A DNA stretch of 64,000 nucleotides from an uncultured Eggerthellaceae bacterium (GCA_934617425.1 CAKTUD010000007.1:18133-82132), one strand, 5' to 3'. Counted from the first letter of the stretch, positions 35,603 through 45,725 are shown. Numbers and translations are program-made. Notes: generated by a model from the sequence alone, not told the origin.

Positions 35603-36805
35603 TCACTCAAAAGCGGCCATCACCGCATCGGCGGTATGGCCCCAGGAGGAAACAGCCTCCACATGCTCCCGCGCACACGCACCCATCGCCGCAAGCGCCG
35701 GCAAACCCAAAGACGCTGCCTCCCGAAGTCCCGCAGCCACGGCAGGCGCATCCGCGCTTGACAAGATAAAGCCGCAAGTATCATCGGGGATAAGTTCGCG
35801 CGCGCCGCCTACATCGGTTATAAGCGAGGGCACCCCGCACGCCGAAGCCTCAAGGAGCGACGTGCAAAATCCCTCAGAGCGCGTGGGAAGACAGAACAAA
35901 TTGCTCTGTTGCAATAGCGCAGAAAGATCGGCAGGTTTTAAATTGCCAGGGAAAAAGGCCGACCTTTGCCCTGCGAATTCGGCCAAAGCCGCCGCTTTCG
36001 CCCCCAAAGCCCCCCGCAGCGCACCGTCGCCCGCAAAAACGCATTTGATTTGCAAAGCATCGTTTTCGCCGCAGAGCCGCCCTAGAGCATCCAGCAGCTT
36101 ATCGGGCCCCTTTTCCGGAACCAAGCGCCCGCAAAACGTCACCAGCAAGTCTTCGGCCCCTACTCCCAACTCGGCACGAAAATCTCGATCAGAAGCAAGC
36201 GCTCGAAACGCCGGCGCATCAATTGCATTTTGGATAATCCCCGTTGGCTTGATGCCAAAATGTCTCAGCCAGTCGGCGCTTTTTTGCGAAATGCCATAAA
36301 ACTCAGGATGATAAGCTTTGACGCACGCGGTTATCGCGTGCTCGTAAGCCGCCAAAACAGCATCGGCTGCAGCATTTCCCAAAACCAGATGAGCCGAACC
36401 GTGGTCGAGCACGGCCGCCTTAGCTCCAACGCGCTTCGCAAAACGAAGCCCTTCGACCGAATGAGCATAAAACCGCGTATTGACCAGCACCGCTTCCGGC
36501 GAAAAAGCTGCGGCAGCATCAAGGAGTTCCTTGTAATGGGCGTTTTTCTGCGAGATGGGCAGACGCCCGCCCATCAAATTGCGAGCAGGAAGACGCCAAA
36601 TCTCCACGCCGTTTTCGTCCGCCTCGTGCTCGGGTGCGCCGCCAAGCTGCGACGTCACCACCTGCACGCGCACCCCGCGCTTAGCAAGCGCAGCGGCAAT
36701 ATTATGCGTGAAATTCTCGACGCCGCCCGTATGGGGCAGATACAGTGCCGACCATATGGATAATCGATTGAACAAAGTTCCCCCATTCGTGCAGTTATCG
36801 CCCAT
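35603..36805 (-). CDS. Family 4 glycosyltransferase
   Basis: A 400-residue GT-B enzyme. The N-terminal domain opens with YLPHTGGVENFTHNIAAALA, and the C-terminal nucleotide-sugar site has VTFCGRLVPEKGPDKLL and the GT4 signature LPTRSEGFCTSLLEASACG with its E-x7-E pattern. It transfers a hexose or similar sugar with retention, donor unknown. The ATG at 36805 gives the family's N-terminus. The open frame extends to 37189 but overlaps the opposite gene. It is divergent from the glycosyltransferase at 36917 and lies upstream of the choline fusion gene. Confidence 0.9.
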   Translation of the reverse strand: MGDNCTNGGTLFNRLSIWSALYLPHTGGVENFTHNIAAALAKRGVRVQVVTSQLGGAPEHEADENGVEIWRLPARNLMGGRLPISQKNAHYKELLDAAAAFSPEAVLVNTRFYAHSVEGLRFAKRVGAKAAVLDHGSAHLVLGNAAADAVLAAYEHAITACVKAYHPEFYGISQKSADWLRHFGIKPTGIIQNAIDAPAFRALASDRDFRAELGVGAEDLLVTFCGRLVPEKGPDKLLDALGRLCGENDALQIKCVFAGDGALRGALGAKAAALAEFAGQRSAFFPGNLKPADLSALLQQSNLFCLPTRSEGFCTSLLEASACGVPSLITDVGGARELIPDDTCGFILSSADAPAVAAGLREAASLGLPALAAMGACAREHVEAVSSWGHTADAVMAAFE

Positions 36806-36916
36806 GACGTGCAGTTTTATGTATCGTATTGTATACTTTCGCAACGGAATCCAACGGGTTTGCGACAAGTTTACGCACAGAATCGCGCAGCAACCCGAAA
36901 TCGCGGAAGGCAAGCA

Positions 36917-37594
36917 ATGCGCACGCTGCTCATAATACCGGCGTACAACGAGGCCGAAAATATCGAACGCGTAGTTGGCAACATCGTCGCCAACTACCCC
37001 AAGTACGACTACGTGGTGGTAAACGACGGATCGCGTGATGGAACCGCCGATATCTGTCGCAAAAACGGCTACCGATTTCTTGACTTGCCCATAAACCTTG
37101 GGCTTGCCGGCGCTTTCCAGGCCGGGACAAAGTACGCTGTGGCAAACGGATACGATTGCGCCATTCAGTTCGACGCCGATGGCCAGCATTTGCCCGAATA
37201 TCTCGATTCACTCGTTGCCGAACTCGAACATTGCGACATTGCCATCGGGTCGCGTTTCGTTACGCAAGAAAAGCCGCGCACCCTGCGCATGTTCGGCAGC
37301 AATCTGATCGAGTTCATGATCAAGCTAACCACAGACAAGACGATCAAAGACCCGACATCGGGTTTGCGCTGCTACAACCGCAAAGCGTTGAAAATACTCT
37401 CGAGCGGACCAAACCTCGGACCCGAACCCGACACCATCGCTTGGCTCATGCGCAAACATAGCATAAGCGTGTCGGAGGTGCAGGTTGAGATGGCCGAACG
37501 TATTGCGGGCGAAAGCTACCTGAACCTGAAATCGTCAGCAGCCTACATGACGCGTATGGCGATTTCAGTACTGCTGATTCAGTTCTTCCGCTAA
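36917..37594 (+). CDS. Polyprenyl-phosphate glycosyltransferase-like GT2 (DPM1 type)
   Basis: A short 225-residue GT2 enzyme: IIPAYNEAENIERVV at the start, VVNDGSRDGTADI, FDADGQHLPEYL with the DxD motif, and DPTSGLRCYNR. This is the DPM1/DPG pattern, in which a sugar is moved from a nucleotide donor to undecaprenyl phosphate. It has no membrane anchor of its own. The DUF2304 membrane protein gene 106 bases downstream commonly accompanies it and may tether it. The start follows GGAAGG. Confidence 0.9.
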   Translation: MRTLLIIPAYNEAENIERVVGNIVANYPKYDYVVVNDGSRDGTADICRKNGYRFLDLPINLGLAGAFQAGTKYAVANGYDCAIQFDADGQHLPEYLDSLVAELEHCDIAIGSRFVTQEKPRTLRMFGSNLIEFMIKLTTDKTIKDPTSGLRCYNRKALKILSSGPNLGPEPDTIAWLMRKHSISVSEVQVEMAERIAGESYLNLKSSAAYMTRMAISVLLIQFFR

Positions 37595-37700
37595 ATGCCG
37601 CCTGCTCGCAAACCGCCCGCCCAATCGCAAGCGTTGGTCGCCGACCACCCACACCAAACAACGCTTCGCTGATTTCTCGTGATACGAAGGATAGGTTGAT

Positions 37701-38060
37701 ATGTCTCTCGCACTTAGGATTCTGCTCGTTGTAGCTGCCGTGCTCGTTGCCGCTTTCATGCTGCGCAGCGTGCGTAAATCAAAAATGCGCATCGAAGACA
37801 CCATTTCATGGGCATTCCTTGCGCTGATTATCTTACTTTTGGCAGTGTTCCCGCAGATCGGCGATGCGCTGGCAAGCCTTACTGGCATTCAGTCAACTCA
37901 AAATTTCATCTTCTTGTTCTTCATCGCCATCTTGTTCCTCAAAAGCTACCACGCAAGCCGCACCGTAAGCGAGCTACAAACCAAGGTACGCGAACTTTCC
38001 GAGCAGATTGCCCTCGACCGCCTCGACCATTACGAGCGCACGCATAATAACGAGCTGTGA
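37701..38060 (+). CDS. DUF2304 membrane protein
   Basis: A 119-residue protein with three hydrophobic helices (near residues 4-22, 36-54 and 66-84) and a basic, coiled-coil-like tail (TVSELQTKVRELSEQIALD). It matches DUF2304 by size and layout. The family is repeatedly found beside DPM1-like glycosyltransferases, as here, but its function is unproven. The start follows AAGGATAGG. Confidence 0.85.
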   Translation: MSLALRILLVVAAVLVAAFMLRSVRKSKMRIEDTISWAFLALIILLLAVFPQIGDALASLTGIQSTQNFIFLFFIAILFLKSYHASRTVSELQTKVRELSEQIALDRLDHYERTHNNEL

Positions 38061-38140
38061 CCAAAAGAAACTATTCGCTTAAACGAATAGTTTTATATCG
38101 GATGTGCCGTACAGAAACTATTCGCAAAGTTTCGATTTCC

Positions 38141-38920
38141 ACCGCTAGCTTTGCCGTCGACGGCAAAAAAGCCGCAGCGAATCCAGACAATACGTCAGAT
38201 GGCAATCTGCGAAAAACCTGGGTCTGCCGCACCGACAAGCGCTATCTCCTCAAAAGCGGAACCCAATACGGGCAAGAGCCATATAACGAGGCAATCGCCA
38301 CAGTCCTGCACTAGCGCCTGCTTAAACCCGAAACGTTCGTCTCCTACTCTCTTGAGGAAAATGGACCATTGGCGTACAGCTGCTGTCAAAATTCCCTCAC
38401 CGACGAAGAGGAGTTTGTTCCCGCAATCTACGTTGAGCAATACCTTGAAAAGCAATCGCACGAAAGCGAGTATGGGCATTATCTCTCTTGCTGCAACGAG
38501 CTCGGTGCAAAAGATGCACGAGCAGTTCTTGATCGCATGATAGTTTGCGACGACATCATTGCAAACTACGACAGGCACCATCGCAATTTCGGGATAATCA
38601 GAAACATCGAAACGCTCGAATGCAGGTCAGCTCCCATATTTGACTCGGGATCTCCTCTTTGGTGCAATGTAGCGACCAGCGAACTTGCGACTGGCGAGCG
38701 CAGTTTTGAAGGCAAACAGTTCTACGCTAGCCCCACCAAGCAGATGCTTCTTGTCGATGATTTGAGCTGGTTTGATATCTCGGCCCTAAAATGGCGTTTG
38801 GAACGTATGATTGCCATCGCTAAATGGAATTGATAGCGAAAAGGATCTTTGCAGCACTAAGGCAATACGGCATATAGAACGCTTCAGCATCGTTGTCCAA
38901 TCACGATGCGCAGAACTTCG
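38141..38920 (+). pseudogene. HipA-like kinase-fold gene, broken
   Basis: Translation in one frame gives TDKRYLLKSG and PYNEAIATVLH, then a TAG at 38312-38314, then RLLKPETFVSYSLEENGPLAY and on to YDRHHRNFGII and APIFDSGSPLW. The last two match the catalytic and metal-binding segments of HipA-like kinases. After about 38820 the similarity continues in another frame (NGIDSEKDL to QSRCAEL). An in-frame stop, a frameshift and a missing N-terminus mark it as a pseudogene. It overlaps no other gene and separates the DUF2304 and YidC-fusion genes. The remaining bases to 39,123 hold nothing I can support. Confidence 0.7.
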
Positions 38921-39123
38921 ACCATATATGACGCGAACGCCTGAAGCTCGCGAAACGTATAGATCTCAACGATGCCATCGGAAGAGCACTCGCGAACATG
39001 GACGGTATAATTATCAGCGCAGATAAAGCAAAACTGATAGAATGAACGCTTGCCTTATCAAACGGCAATCTAAACGCGAGGGGATCGATAGCCGCACCTT
39101 TCGCACGATACAGAAACGCGAGC

Positions 39124-41067
39124 ATGCAAATGGATGTCATCTTCTCGGCTGTGGCGGATGTGCTACAGCTCATCGTACAACCGTGCTATACCCTGACGGG
39201 CAACTGGTGGATATCGATCCTCCTATTTACGCTAATTTCTAAAGTCATACTGCTACCTATGTCGCTATGGGTTCAAAAGAACTCCATCGTCATGGTTAAC
39301 GTCATGCCAGAAATCAACCGCATCAAAGTAAAGTATTACGGCGACCGTGAAAGCATCGGCGAGAAGCAACAAGCCGTTTTTAAAGAAAAGCACTATCACC
39401 CTTTGCTTTCTATGATTCCGCTGCTTGTACAAATCATTATCTTATTTGGCCTCGTTGACGTCATCCATTCCATTACCGATGGCGGCGCACCAGGCACAGA
39501 ATTTCTTGGAATGGTGCCCGTTACCGATGGCGGCGCATCATGGGTAATGCCTGTCCTTGCAGGATTATCAGCTGTCGTCATGGGATTTGCGCAGAATCGC
39601 ATCAATCCGCTGCAGCGAGAGCAATCAAGAGCAGAGAAGAACACCACTAATGGGTTGTCCATAGGTCTTTCTCTCGTCTTGGGCGTATTCGTATCCGCCG
39701 GCATGTGCTTTTACTGGATTTGCTCAAACCTATCCTCTATTGCTATCCAAGCATTAATGAATGTGTGCATAAAACCAAGTAAACACATCGATTATGCAGA
39801 CCTTGAAGCAAGCCGTGCGGAAATAGAAGCGCTCGAATCTCTCGAAGCAGAGCGCAAAATGCCTTGGTGGAAACGCGATCCATTGGCAAAGCGCGAACGC
39901 GCCGACTATAAGCGATTCTTCAAGGTAGTCGGAAAACACATCGTGTTTTATTCGGAAGGGTCAGGATTTTATAAGTACTTCAAGGGTGCTATAGAATATC
40001 TACTTGCACACTCTGATGTAAACATCCATTACGTCACTAACGACCCCGATGATCGTGTTTTCGAATTATCGAAAACACAGCCACGCATCATCCCGTACTA
40101 TACAGGACAAAAGAAATCCATCACGCTCATGATGAAGATGGACGCCGACGTAGTTGTTTCCACCCTTGAAGACTTGGATAACTACTACATTAAACGTTCT
40201 TATGTTCGAAAAGACATCGAGTACGTCTTCATGCTGCACCATATGACATCGATGCATCTAACGCCCTCGAAACATGCATACGATCATTACGATACCGTAT
40301 TATGCGTAGGCCCTCATCAAGTCACCGAATTACGGCAAGAAGAGAAGCTATACGACCTTCCTGCCAAAAACCTAATAGAATGCGGCTATGATCTGCTCGA
40401 TACTGATATTGCCGCAGTAGAACATCGCCGAGCCGAAGGCAAGATGAAGAACGAACGCCCCGTCGTCATGATTGCCCCATCGTGGCAAGAGGATAACTTG
40501 CTCGATTCGTGCATTAGCGAATTGCTCGACCAACTACTCAATCGCGGTTGGAGTATCGTCGTCCGCCCCCACCCCGAATACACAAAGCGTTATCGACCTC
40601 GGTGGGAAGCACTCATCGAGCGCTACTCGAACATCGCAGATTCCGATTTGCACTTTGAACACGATTTTTCATCGAACGAATCGGTATTCACTTCCGACGT
40701 ACTCATCACCGATTGGTCTAGCGTATTCTGCGAGTTTTCATTCTCCACGCTACGTCCAAGCGTATTCATTAATACGCCCATGAAAGTAGGGAACCCCGAC
40801 TGGCAAGAACTCGGCATTGAGCCAACCGATATTTCGCTACGGGACAGAGTGGGCCGCTCATTCGATCCGAAAGATCTCTCAAACCTGGGAAGCACCATTG
40901 CAGAAATGATCTCTCACCCCGATGCATGGTCGGAACGTGTTTTGCAGGTAAGAAATGAAACCATATCGGATCTTGGGCACGGTGCGGAGATGGCCGGCGA
41001 ATATTTACTTGATCGTATCCTGAAAAAGCAAGATGAAAACAAAGAGGAAGGCGGCCGAAATGAATAG
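39124..41067 (+). CDS. YidC/Oxa1 membrane domain fused to CDP-glycerol glycerophosphotransferase
   Basis: Residues about 20-230 of 647 look like a YidC/Oxa1 insertase core: WWISILLFTLISKVILLPMSL, then INRIKVKYYGDRESIGEKQQ, then HPLLSMIPLLVQIIILFGLV and two more helices. From about residue 275 the chain is a TagF/TagB-type glycerophosphotransferase, with IVFYSEGSGFYKY, MLHHMTSMHL, APSWQEDN, VVRPHPEY and VLITDWSSVFCEFSF. Known TagF enzymes polymerise glycerol phosphate at the inner membrane face. The fused helices may anchor the enzyme or help place its lipid acceptor. Ribosome site is weak. An ATG six bases downstream is equally possible. The next gene overlaps by eight bases. Confidence 0.88.
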   Translation: MQMDVIFSAVADVLQLIVQPCYTLTGNWWISILLFTLISKVILLPMSLWVQKNSIVMVNVMPEINRIKVKYYGDRESIGEKQQAVFKEKHYHPLLSMIPLLVQIIILFGLVDVIHSITDGGAPGTEFLGMVPVTDGGASWVMPVLAGLSAVVMGFAQNRINPLQREQSRAEKNTTNGLSIGLSLVLGVFVSAGMCFYWICSNLSSIAIQALMNVCIKPSKHIDYADLEASRAEIEALESLEAERKMPWWKRDPLAKRERADYKRFFKVVGKHIVFYSEGSGFYKYFKGAIEYLLAHSDVNIHYVTNDPDDRVFELSKTQPRIIPYYTGQKKSITLMMKMDADVVVSTLEDLDNYYIKRSYVRKDIEYVFMLHHMTSMHLTPSKHAYDHYDTVLCVGPHQVTELRQEEKLYDLPAKNLIECGYDLLDTDIAAVEHRRAEGKMKNERPVVMIAPSWQEDNLLDSCISELLDQLLNRGWSIVVRPHPEYTKRYRPRWEALIERYSNIADSDLHFEHDFSSNESVFTSDVLITDWSSVFCEFSFSTLRPSVFINTPMKVGNPDWQELGIEPTDISLRDRVGRSFDPKDLSNLGSTIAEMISHPDAWSERVLQVRNETISDLGHGAEMAGEYLLDRILKKQDENKEEGGRNE

Positions 41068-43195
41068 AGTCTGCCCACGTATCGTTTTGCATGCATACGA
41101 CACGTTTGCTTCGTTAATAGTCGCTGCCACCCTTTCACTCGTATTTGCCCCCCCCGCATATGCGTATGTCGACCCCTCCGTAATGACATACGCCATCCAG
41201 GCTGTTGCAGGTGTTGCCGTAGCTCTGTCCACAGTGCTCGGCGTCGTATTTCGACGCACGCGCAAAAAACTCGCAAACGCTCTCGGCATTGATGAAAACG
41301 CCCGCAAAGAGCGTGAACCGCGCGCTCATCGGATCGATAGCCAAGGTAACATCGTCTATACTGCCGCAGACAGACAACAAACGAACAGGCCAATCCAAAC
41401 TCGTCGCAACACGAATCAACAGCGGGTCGGCTACACGCCGAAAGTATCCTCGCGTCTTGCAATATCGGCTTCCGTCGTTCTCCTAATGGTATTCACATTA
41501 TTCGTAGTCGCCCCTTACGAAATCCTTGCCGGCAATCAAGCAAGTTTGACATACGGGTTGGCAGACGCATGGCAAGTATTTGTGCTTCCCGCCATCGTTA
41601 TGGTCGCTATCGGCACAATAGTGCTGACACTCATGCGTGGTAATCTGTTTAATCTAGTCGCCCTTGTCGTATTCGGGATAGGGCTCGCCACATATATCCA
41701 AGTAGCATTTTTAAACGGCACGCTCCCGAGCGCCGATGGCGCGACCATTGATTGGACCCAATACAAAACCGTCACCCTTGGCACGCTTATTGTATGGCTT
41801 GCCGTATGCATCGGTCCTTGGGCTGTCAGCAATCTGAACCGCAAATTAACGCAAAATGTATGTGCGCTGGTGGCGGCAGCCCTCGTACTCGTTCAGGCGG
41901 TTGGAGTCGGCAGCCTGTTCGTAAACGCATACTCTTTCGACGGAAACGGCGTCGATAGTGATTTCTACTATGCGAAAACGCCCTACAAAGTAACAACAGA
42001 AGGGCTGTACACCGTATCCGAAAAGAAAAACGTAATCGTGTTTGTATTGGACATGTACGACACAAACGACTTGACAGCAGCCTTAAACGAAAAGCCTGAT
42101 TTGCTGAATGAAATGACCGGCTTCACTTGGTATCAGAATGACTTAGCCGCCATAACACCAACACGAGAGGCTATTCCGTCACTGCTAACAGCACAAAGCC
42201 CCGTTGCAGGTGAATCGTTTTTCGATTATCAAGATTCACGCTACAAAAAAGGTAACTATATTGGCGCCATCGACGATGCTGGTTATAGCGTAGGCGCATA
42301 TTCCGATTCGCTACCAAGCACATTGCCGTATTTTATGAAACACTTAATAAATGCCAAAACCTCAGACGAAATGCGCGAATTAAATTCCGTTAATGTAGAA
42401 GGAACATTGAAATCGCTATGGATGTGCTCGATGTTTCGCGATTTACCCTGGGCTCTCAAACCATTTTTCTGGTTCTACACCGACGATATCAATCAGGCTA
42501 TGACAAATCGCGAAAGCAGCGAGAACGCGCTCACCCCGTATACTATCGATGATGCAACATACTACCAAGAATTGATCAACATTGGACTCTCGGCAACCGA
42601 CGACGGTGAAAAGGGGGCATTTCGCTTCATTCATTTAATGGGAGCCCACTACCCCTATACCCTCGATGAGAATTCGCAACTTTCCAGCGGCGTCACTCGC
42701 GTCCAACAGTCCATTGGTTCTATGAATATCGTAAGCGAATACATCCGCCAGCTTAAAGCGTTAAATCTATACGATAACGCAACCATAATAATTACAGCAG
42801 ATCACGGATACTTTGCTTCCACAGAACCGTTTGCGTTGCTCGACGAAGCTGTCACACCCATAATGATGGTGAAACCCGCAGAAAACGCCGATGTGGCGTC
42901 AGCACCATTGCAAACTTCAAACCAACCGGTTTGTAACATCGACGCATTACCCACCGCCGTCGCCGACATGGGTGACGTCGATGCTCCTACTAATGGTACA
43001 AATATCCTCACGCAAGATAACGCAAATCGCACCCGTTATTTCTGCTCGCTGAGCAAAGACGCCAATCAAGTAGAGCACGGTTACGTGCAATATGAAGTGC
43101 AGGGAGACGCCAACGATATAGACAATTGGACCCCTACCGGATGGATTCTGAATTTCGATGATGATTTCACTTGGGAATACCGAGGAAACGGTTAA
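41060..43195 (+). CDS. Membrane sulfatase/phosphoglycerol-transferase-like protein
   Basis: A 711-residue protein. A signal-like helix is followed by YVDPSVMTYAIQAVAG and a helix, a polar linker, then several helices to about residue 265. The extracellular half belongs to the alkaline phosphatase/sulfatase superfamily: VIVFVLDMYDTND supplies the first metal aspartate, TPTREAIPSLLT the likely nucleophile Thr, and IIITADHGYF the late Asp-His pair. The layout resembles LtaS and related phosphoglycerol transferases. Its eight-base overlap with the glycerophosphotransferase fusion supports a joint role in a glycerol-phosphate polymer. The ATG at 41060 has an AGGAAGG site. A run of eight C (41148-41155) lies in the signal region. 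Confidence 0.8.
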   Translation: MNRVCPRIVLHAYDTFASLIVAATLSLVFAPPAYAYVDPSVMTYAIQAVAGVAVALSTVLGVVFRRTRKKLANALGIDENARKEREPRAHRIDSQGNIVYTAADRQQTNRPIQTRRNTNQQRVGYTPKVSSRLAISASVVLLMVFTLFVVAPYEILAGNQASLTYGLADAWQVFVLPAIVMVAIGTIVLTLMRGNLFNLVALVVFGIGLATYIQVAFLNGTLPSADGATIDWTQYKTVTLGTLIVWLAVCIGPWAVSNLNRKLTQNVCALVAAALVLVQAVGVGSLFVNAYSFDGNGVDSDFYYAKTPYKVTTEGLYTVSEKKNVIVFVLDMYDTNDLTAALNEKPDLLNEMTGFTWYQNDLAAITPTREAIPSLLTAQSPVAGESFFDYQDSRYKKGNYIGAIDDAGYSVGAYSDSLPSTLPYFMKHLINAKTSDEMRELNSVNVEGTLKSLWMCSMFRDLPWALKPFFWFYTDDINQAMTNRESSENALTPYTIDDATYYQELINIGLSATDDGEKGAFRFIHLMGAHYPYTLDENSQLSSGVTRVQQSIGSMNIVSEYIRQLKALNLYDNATIIITADHGYFASTEPFALLDEAVTPIMMVKPAENADVASAPLQTSNQPVCNIDALPTAVADMGDVDAPTNGTNILTQDNANRTRYFCSLSKDANQVEHGYVQYEVQGDANDIDNWTPTGWILNFDDDFTWEYRGNG

Positions 43196-43248
43196 CCCAA
43201 TGAATTTGGGGGAATTAGACCATCTCGTCCACCGTAGCGACTATAAAG

Positions 43249-43283
43249 AAAATCCGCGCCTTTTGAAAAAGACGCGGATTTTT
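43249..43283. terminator. Two-sided terminator between the sulfatase-like gene and glf
   Basis: AAAATCCGCG at 43249-43258 and CGCGGATTTT at 43273-43282 form a 10-bp perfect stem ending in T on one strand and A-rich on the other, so it can stop both convergent transcripts. Confidence 0.85.
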
Positions 43284-43295
43284 ATGCATTGGAAA

Positions 43296-44408
43296 TTACA
43301 GCTCTACCCCAAGCTCGCTCTTCACGACCTCGAACGCAGCGGCAATCGCCTTGTCCATGTCGTAATACTTGTATCCGCCCAAACGTCCGGCGAAAACAAC
43401 CTTGCCCTCTTGCTCGGCGAGCTCGCGATACTGCTCGTAAAGCTTGGTGTTGCGTTCGTCGTTAATCGGGTAATAAGGCTCATCGCCCGGCTTCCAATCG
43501 GCGGGATACTCGCGCGTAATGACGGTCTCGGGCTGCGTGCCGAACTCGAAATGCTTGTGCTCGATAATGCGTGTCCAAGGCACCTCGCGCTCGTTATAGT
43601 TCATAACGGCAACGCCCTGATGGTCAACTTCGTCGAGAATCTCGCTCTCAAAGCGAAGGCTGCGATACTCGAGTTGCCCAAGTTTGAAATCGTAAAAAGC
43701 ATCGATGGGTCCACAGTAGATGACGCGATCGGCAATATCGGGTTCGGCGGCAATCAGGTCCTTATACTCAACGCCTGTACGAACCTCGGTTCCGTCGAGC
43801 ATATTCGCAACCATCTTGGTATAGCCGCCCATGGGGATGCCCTGATAACGATCGTTGAAATAATTGTTGTCATAAGTAAAGCGACACGGGAGACGTTTGA
43901 TGATAGACGCTGGGAGGTCCTTGCAGTCGCGCCCCCACTGCTTTTCGGTATAACCCTTCACCAACTTCTCGAAAATGTCGCGACCAACAAGCGAAAGCGC
44001 CTGCTCTTCGAGGTTCTTCGGCTCGGTAATACCTTCAGCGTCGATTTGCCCCTGAATCTTAGCCTTTGCCTCGGCCGGCGTGACAACACCCCACATCTTG
44101 CTAAACGTATTCATGTTGAAGGGCATGTTGTAGATCTCGCCTTTGTAATTGGCGATGGGGCTGTTCACGTAATTGTTAAATTCCGCAAATTGGTTTACAT
44201 AATTCCAAACGTTCTTCAGTGAGGTATGGAAGATATGGGCGCCGTACTTATGAACATTGATGCCTTCGATTTCTTCTGTATACACATTGCCAGCAATATG
44301 GTCACGCCTGTCGATGACAAGGCACTTCTTGCCAACTTTCTTCGCTTCATGGGCAAACACAGCACCGGTGAGACCAGCGCCAACGATTAGATAGTCGTAT
44401 TGAGACAT
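43296..44408 (-). CDS. glf: UDP-galactopyranose mutase
   Basis: A 370-residue flavoenzyme that converts UDP-galactopyranose to UDP-galactofuranose. The N-terminal FAD site is YLIVGAGLTGAVFAHEA, followed by DRRDHIAGNVYTEE, GINVHKYGAHIFHT and, later, YYPINDERN and GGYKYYDMD near the C-terminus, all typical of Glf. Its product feeds galactofuranosyltransferases, so the wall polymer made by this locus probably contains Galf. The ATG at 44408 has AAAGGAAT. The upstream open frame to 44624 is unrelated. The gene is divergent from the acyltransferase. Confidence 0.96.
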   Translation of the reverse strand: MSQYDYLIVGAGLTGAVFAHEAKKVGKKCLVIDRRDHIAGNVYTEEIEGINVHKYGAHIFHTSLKNVWNYVNQFAEFNNYVNSPIANYKGEIYNMPFNMNTFSKMWGVVTPAEAKAKIQGQIDAEGITEPKNLEEQALSLVGRDIFEKLVKGYTEKQWGRDCKDLPASIIKRLPCRFTYDNNYFNDRYQGIPMGGYTKMVANMLDGTEVRTGVEYKDLIAAEPDIADRVIYCGPIDAFYDFKLGQLEYRSLRFESEILDEVDHQGVAVMNYNEREVPWTRIIEHKHFEFGTQPETVITREYPADWKPGDEPYYPINDERNTKLYEQYRELAEQEGKVVFAGRLGGYKYYDMDKAIAAAFEVVKSELGVEL

Positions 44409-44653
44409 GTTTGAGATTCCTTTCGCGTAGATCAAACAATATGCAGTCGAAATAAATCGAAACAGTAATCGTAGACAACAATACATTACGATATTCTGCA
44501 TAAGAGAAAAAGCCAACGATTCAACTTCTCGCTCGAAAAGCAGTATCAAGCCCGCTAACGAAACAGAATCAAATGCAACACTGCTTCCTTGATAAAATCG
44601 GAAGCACGGTACAACGCGCATCACCTATCGCAAACTAATCACGAAAGAAGACC

Positions 44654-45721
44654 ATGAGACAACAAAAAAGAAATTACTGGATGGATTTGCTGAATGTCAT
44701 CGCATGTTTCGCGGTGGTGGTTCTGCACTGCACAACCGTCGTTTTTCTAAATCAAGGCGACAAGACATGGACAGCATCGGTCATCTTACAGTGCCTTTGC
44801 ATTTTTGCTGTTCCCGTTTTCTTCATGATAAGCGGGGCAAATTTACTTGGTTATCGACAGCGTTATGACACCAAAACTTTTTTCAAAAAGAGATTCCGCA
44901 GGGTCGTCTTCACCCTAGTTGCGGCAAGCGTCGTCGTTTATCTTGCCACGCCTGCAATGCATATTGCCCTTGGTTTCACCCCCCCCTATATGCCTAGCTT
45001 CAGTAACTTCGTCTATGGCTTTTTCCATAACGAAATTTGCAGCGTCTACTGGTTTTTCTACGCTATCCTGATTCTCTATCTGGTCACACCGATTTTTTCG
45101 TTAATCGTTGACAACAAGAGAGTCCTTGAGTATGCCTTGATGCTCTGTATTGCTTCCAGCATGGTCATTCCTCTGATCGAGCGTTATTCCCCCGATTCCA
45201 CCTTTCTCGAGCTGTTTACAATTCCCTATCTTGGCTCTTGGCTCACCTATTATCTTCTTGGCTACTACCTCGTACGTCACAACAAGCTTGAACGTGTTTC
45301 TTCGTGGAAGATTTGTCTACTTGCGGCGATTACAATGCTGATGATGATCATCCTGACGTTTCGCACCAATCTCCCGCACACCGTCGCCTCCGGAGCTTTC
45401 CTAGACTACGACAGCTTCTATGCAAATGCGGGGAATCTTCTCGCGCTAATCTATGCATCAAGTCTCTTCATTTTGGCATCACGCCGCAACGATGCCGTTG
45501 AAAACTCACGCCTCTACCCCGTAATCAGAAAATTATCCGGACTCAGCCTTGGCGTATACGCGATTCACATTCTGGTTATCGATTTCCTCGACATGTTTAT
45601 AGCTCATAGGCTTTTATGGGACGTTGGCATTAGACCATTCGCCGTGTTCGCCATCTCGTTACTTCTTACATTTGCCGGAAAACAGCTAATGGCTGTCTTT
45701 CGCTCATTGAAGACAAGGTAA
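44654..45721 (+). CDS. Acyltransferase 3 family membrane protein
   Basis: A 355-residue, ten-helix protein with the family opening NYWMDLLNVIACFAVVVLHC, where the His is the expected catalytic residue, and VFFMISGANLL. Members O-acetylate or otherwise acylate sugars of surface polymers. It probably modifies the product of this locus. A run of eight C (44979-44986) lies in codons for Thr-Pro-Pro near residue 110. Slippage there would truncate the protein. The gene is bounded downstream by a perfect hairpin that belongs to the opposing gene. Confidence 0.85.
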   Translation: MRQQKRNYWMDLLNVIACFAVVVLHCTTVVFLNQGDKTWTASVILQCLCIFAVPVFFMISGANLLGYRQRYDTKTFFKKRFRRVVFTLVAASVVVYLATPAMHIALGFTPPYMPSFSNFVYGFFHNEICSVYWFFYAILILYLVTPIFSLIVDNKRVLEYALMLCIASSMVIPLIERYSPDSTFLELFTIPYLGSWLTYYLLGYYLVRHNKLERVSSWKICLLAAITMLMMIILTFRTNLPHTVASGAFLDYDSFYANAGNLLALIYASSLFILASRRNDAVENSRLYPVIRKLSGLSLGVYAIHILVIDFLDMFIAHRLLWDVGIRPFAVFAISLLLTFAGKQLMAVFRSLKTR

Positions 45722-45725
45722 AAAG

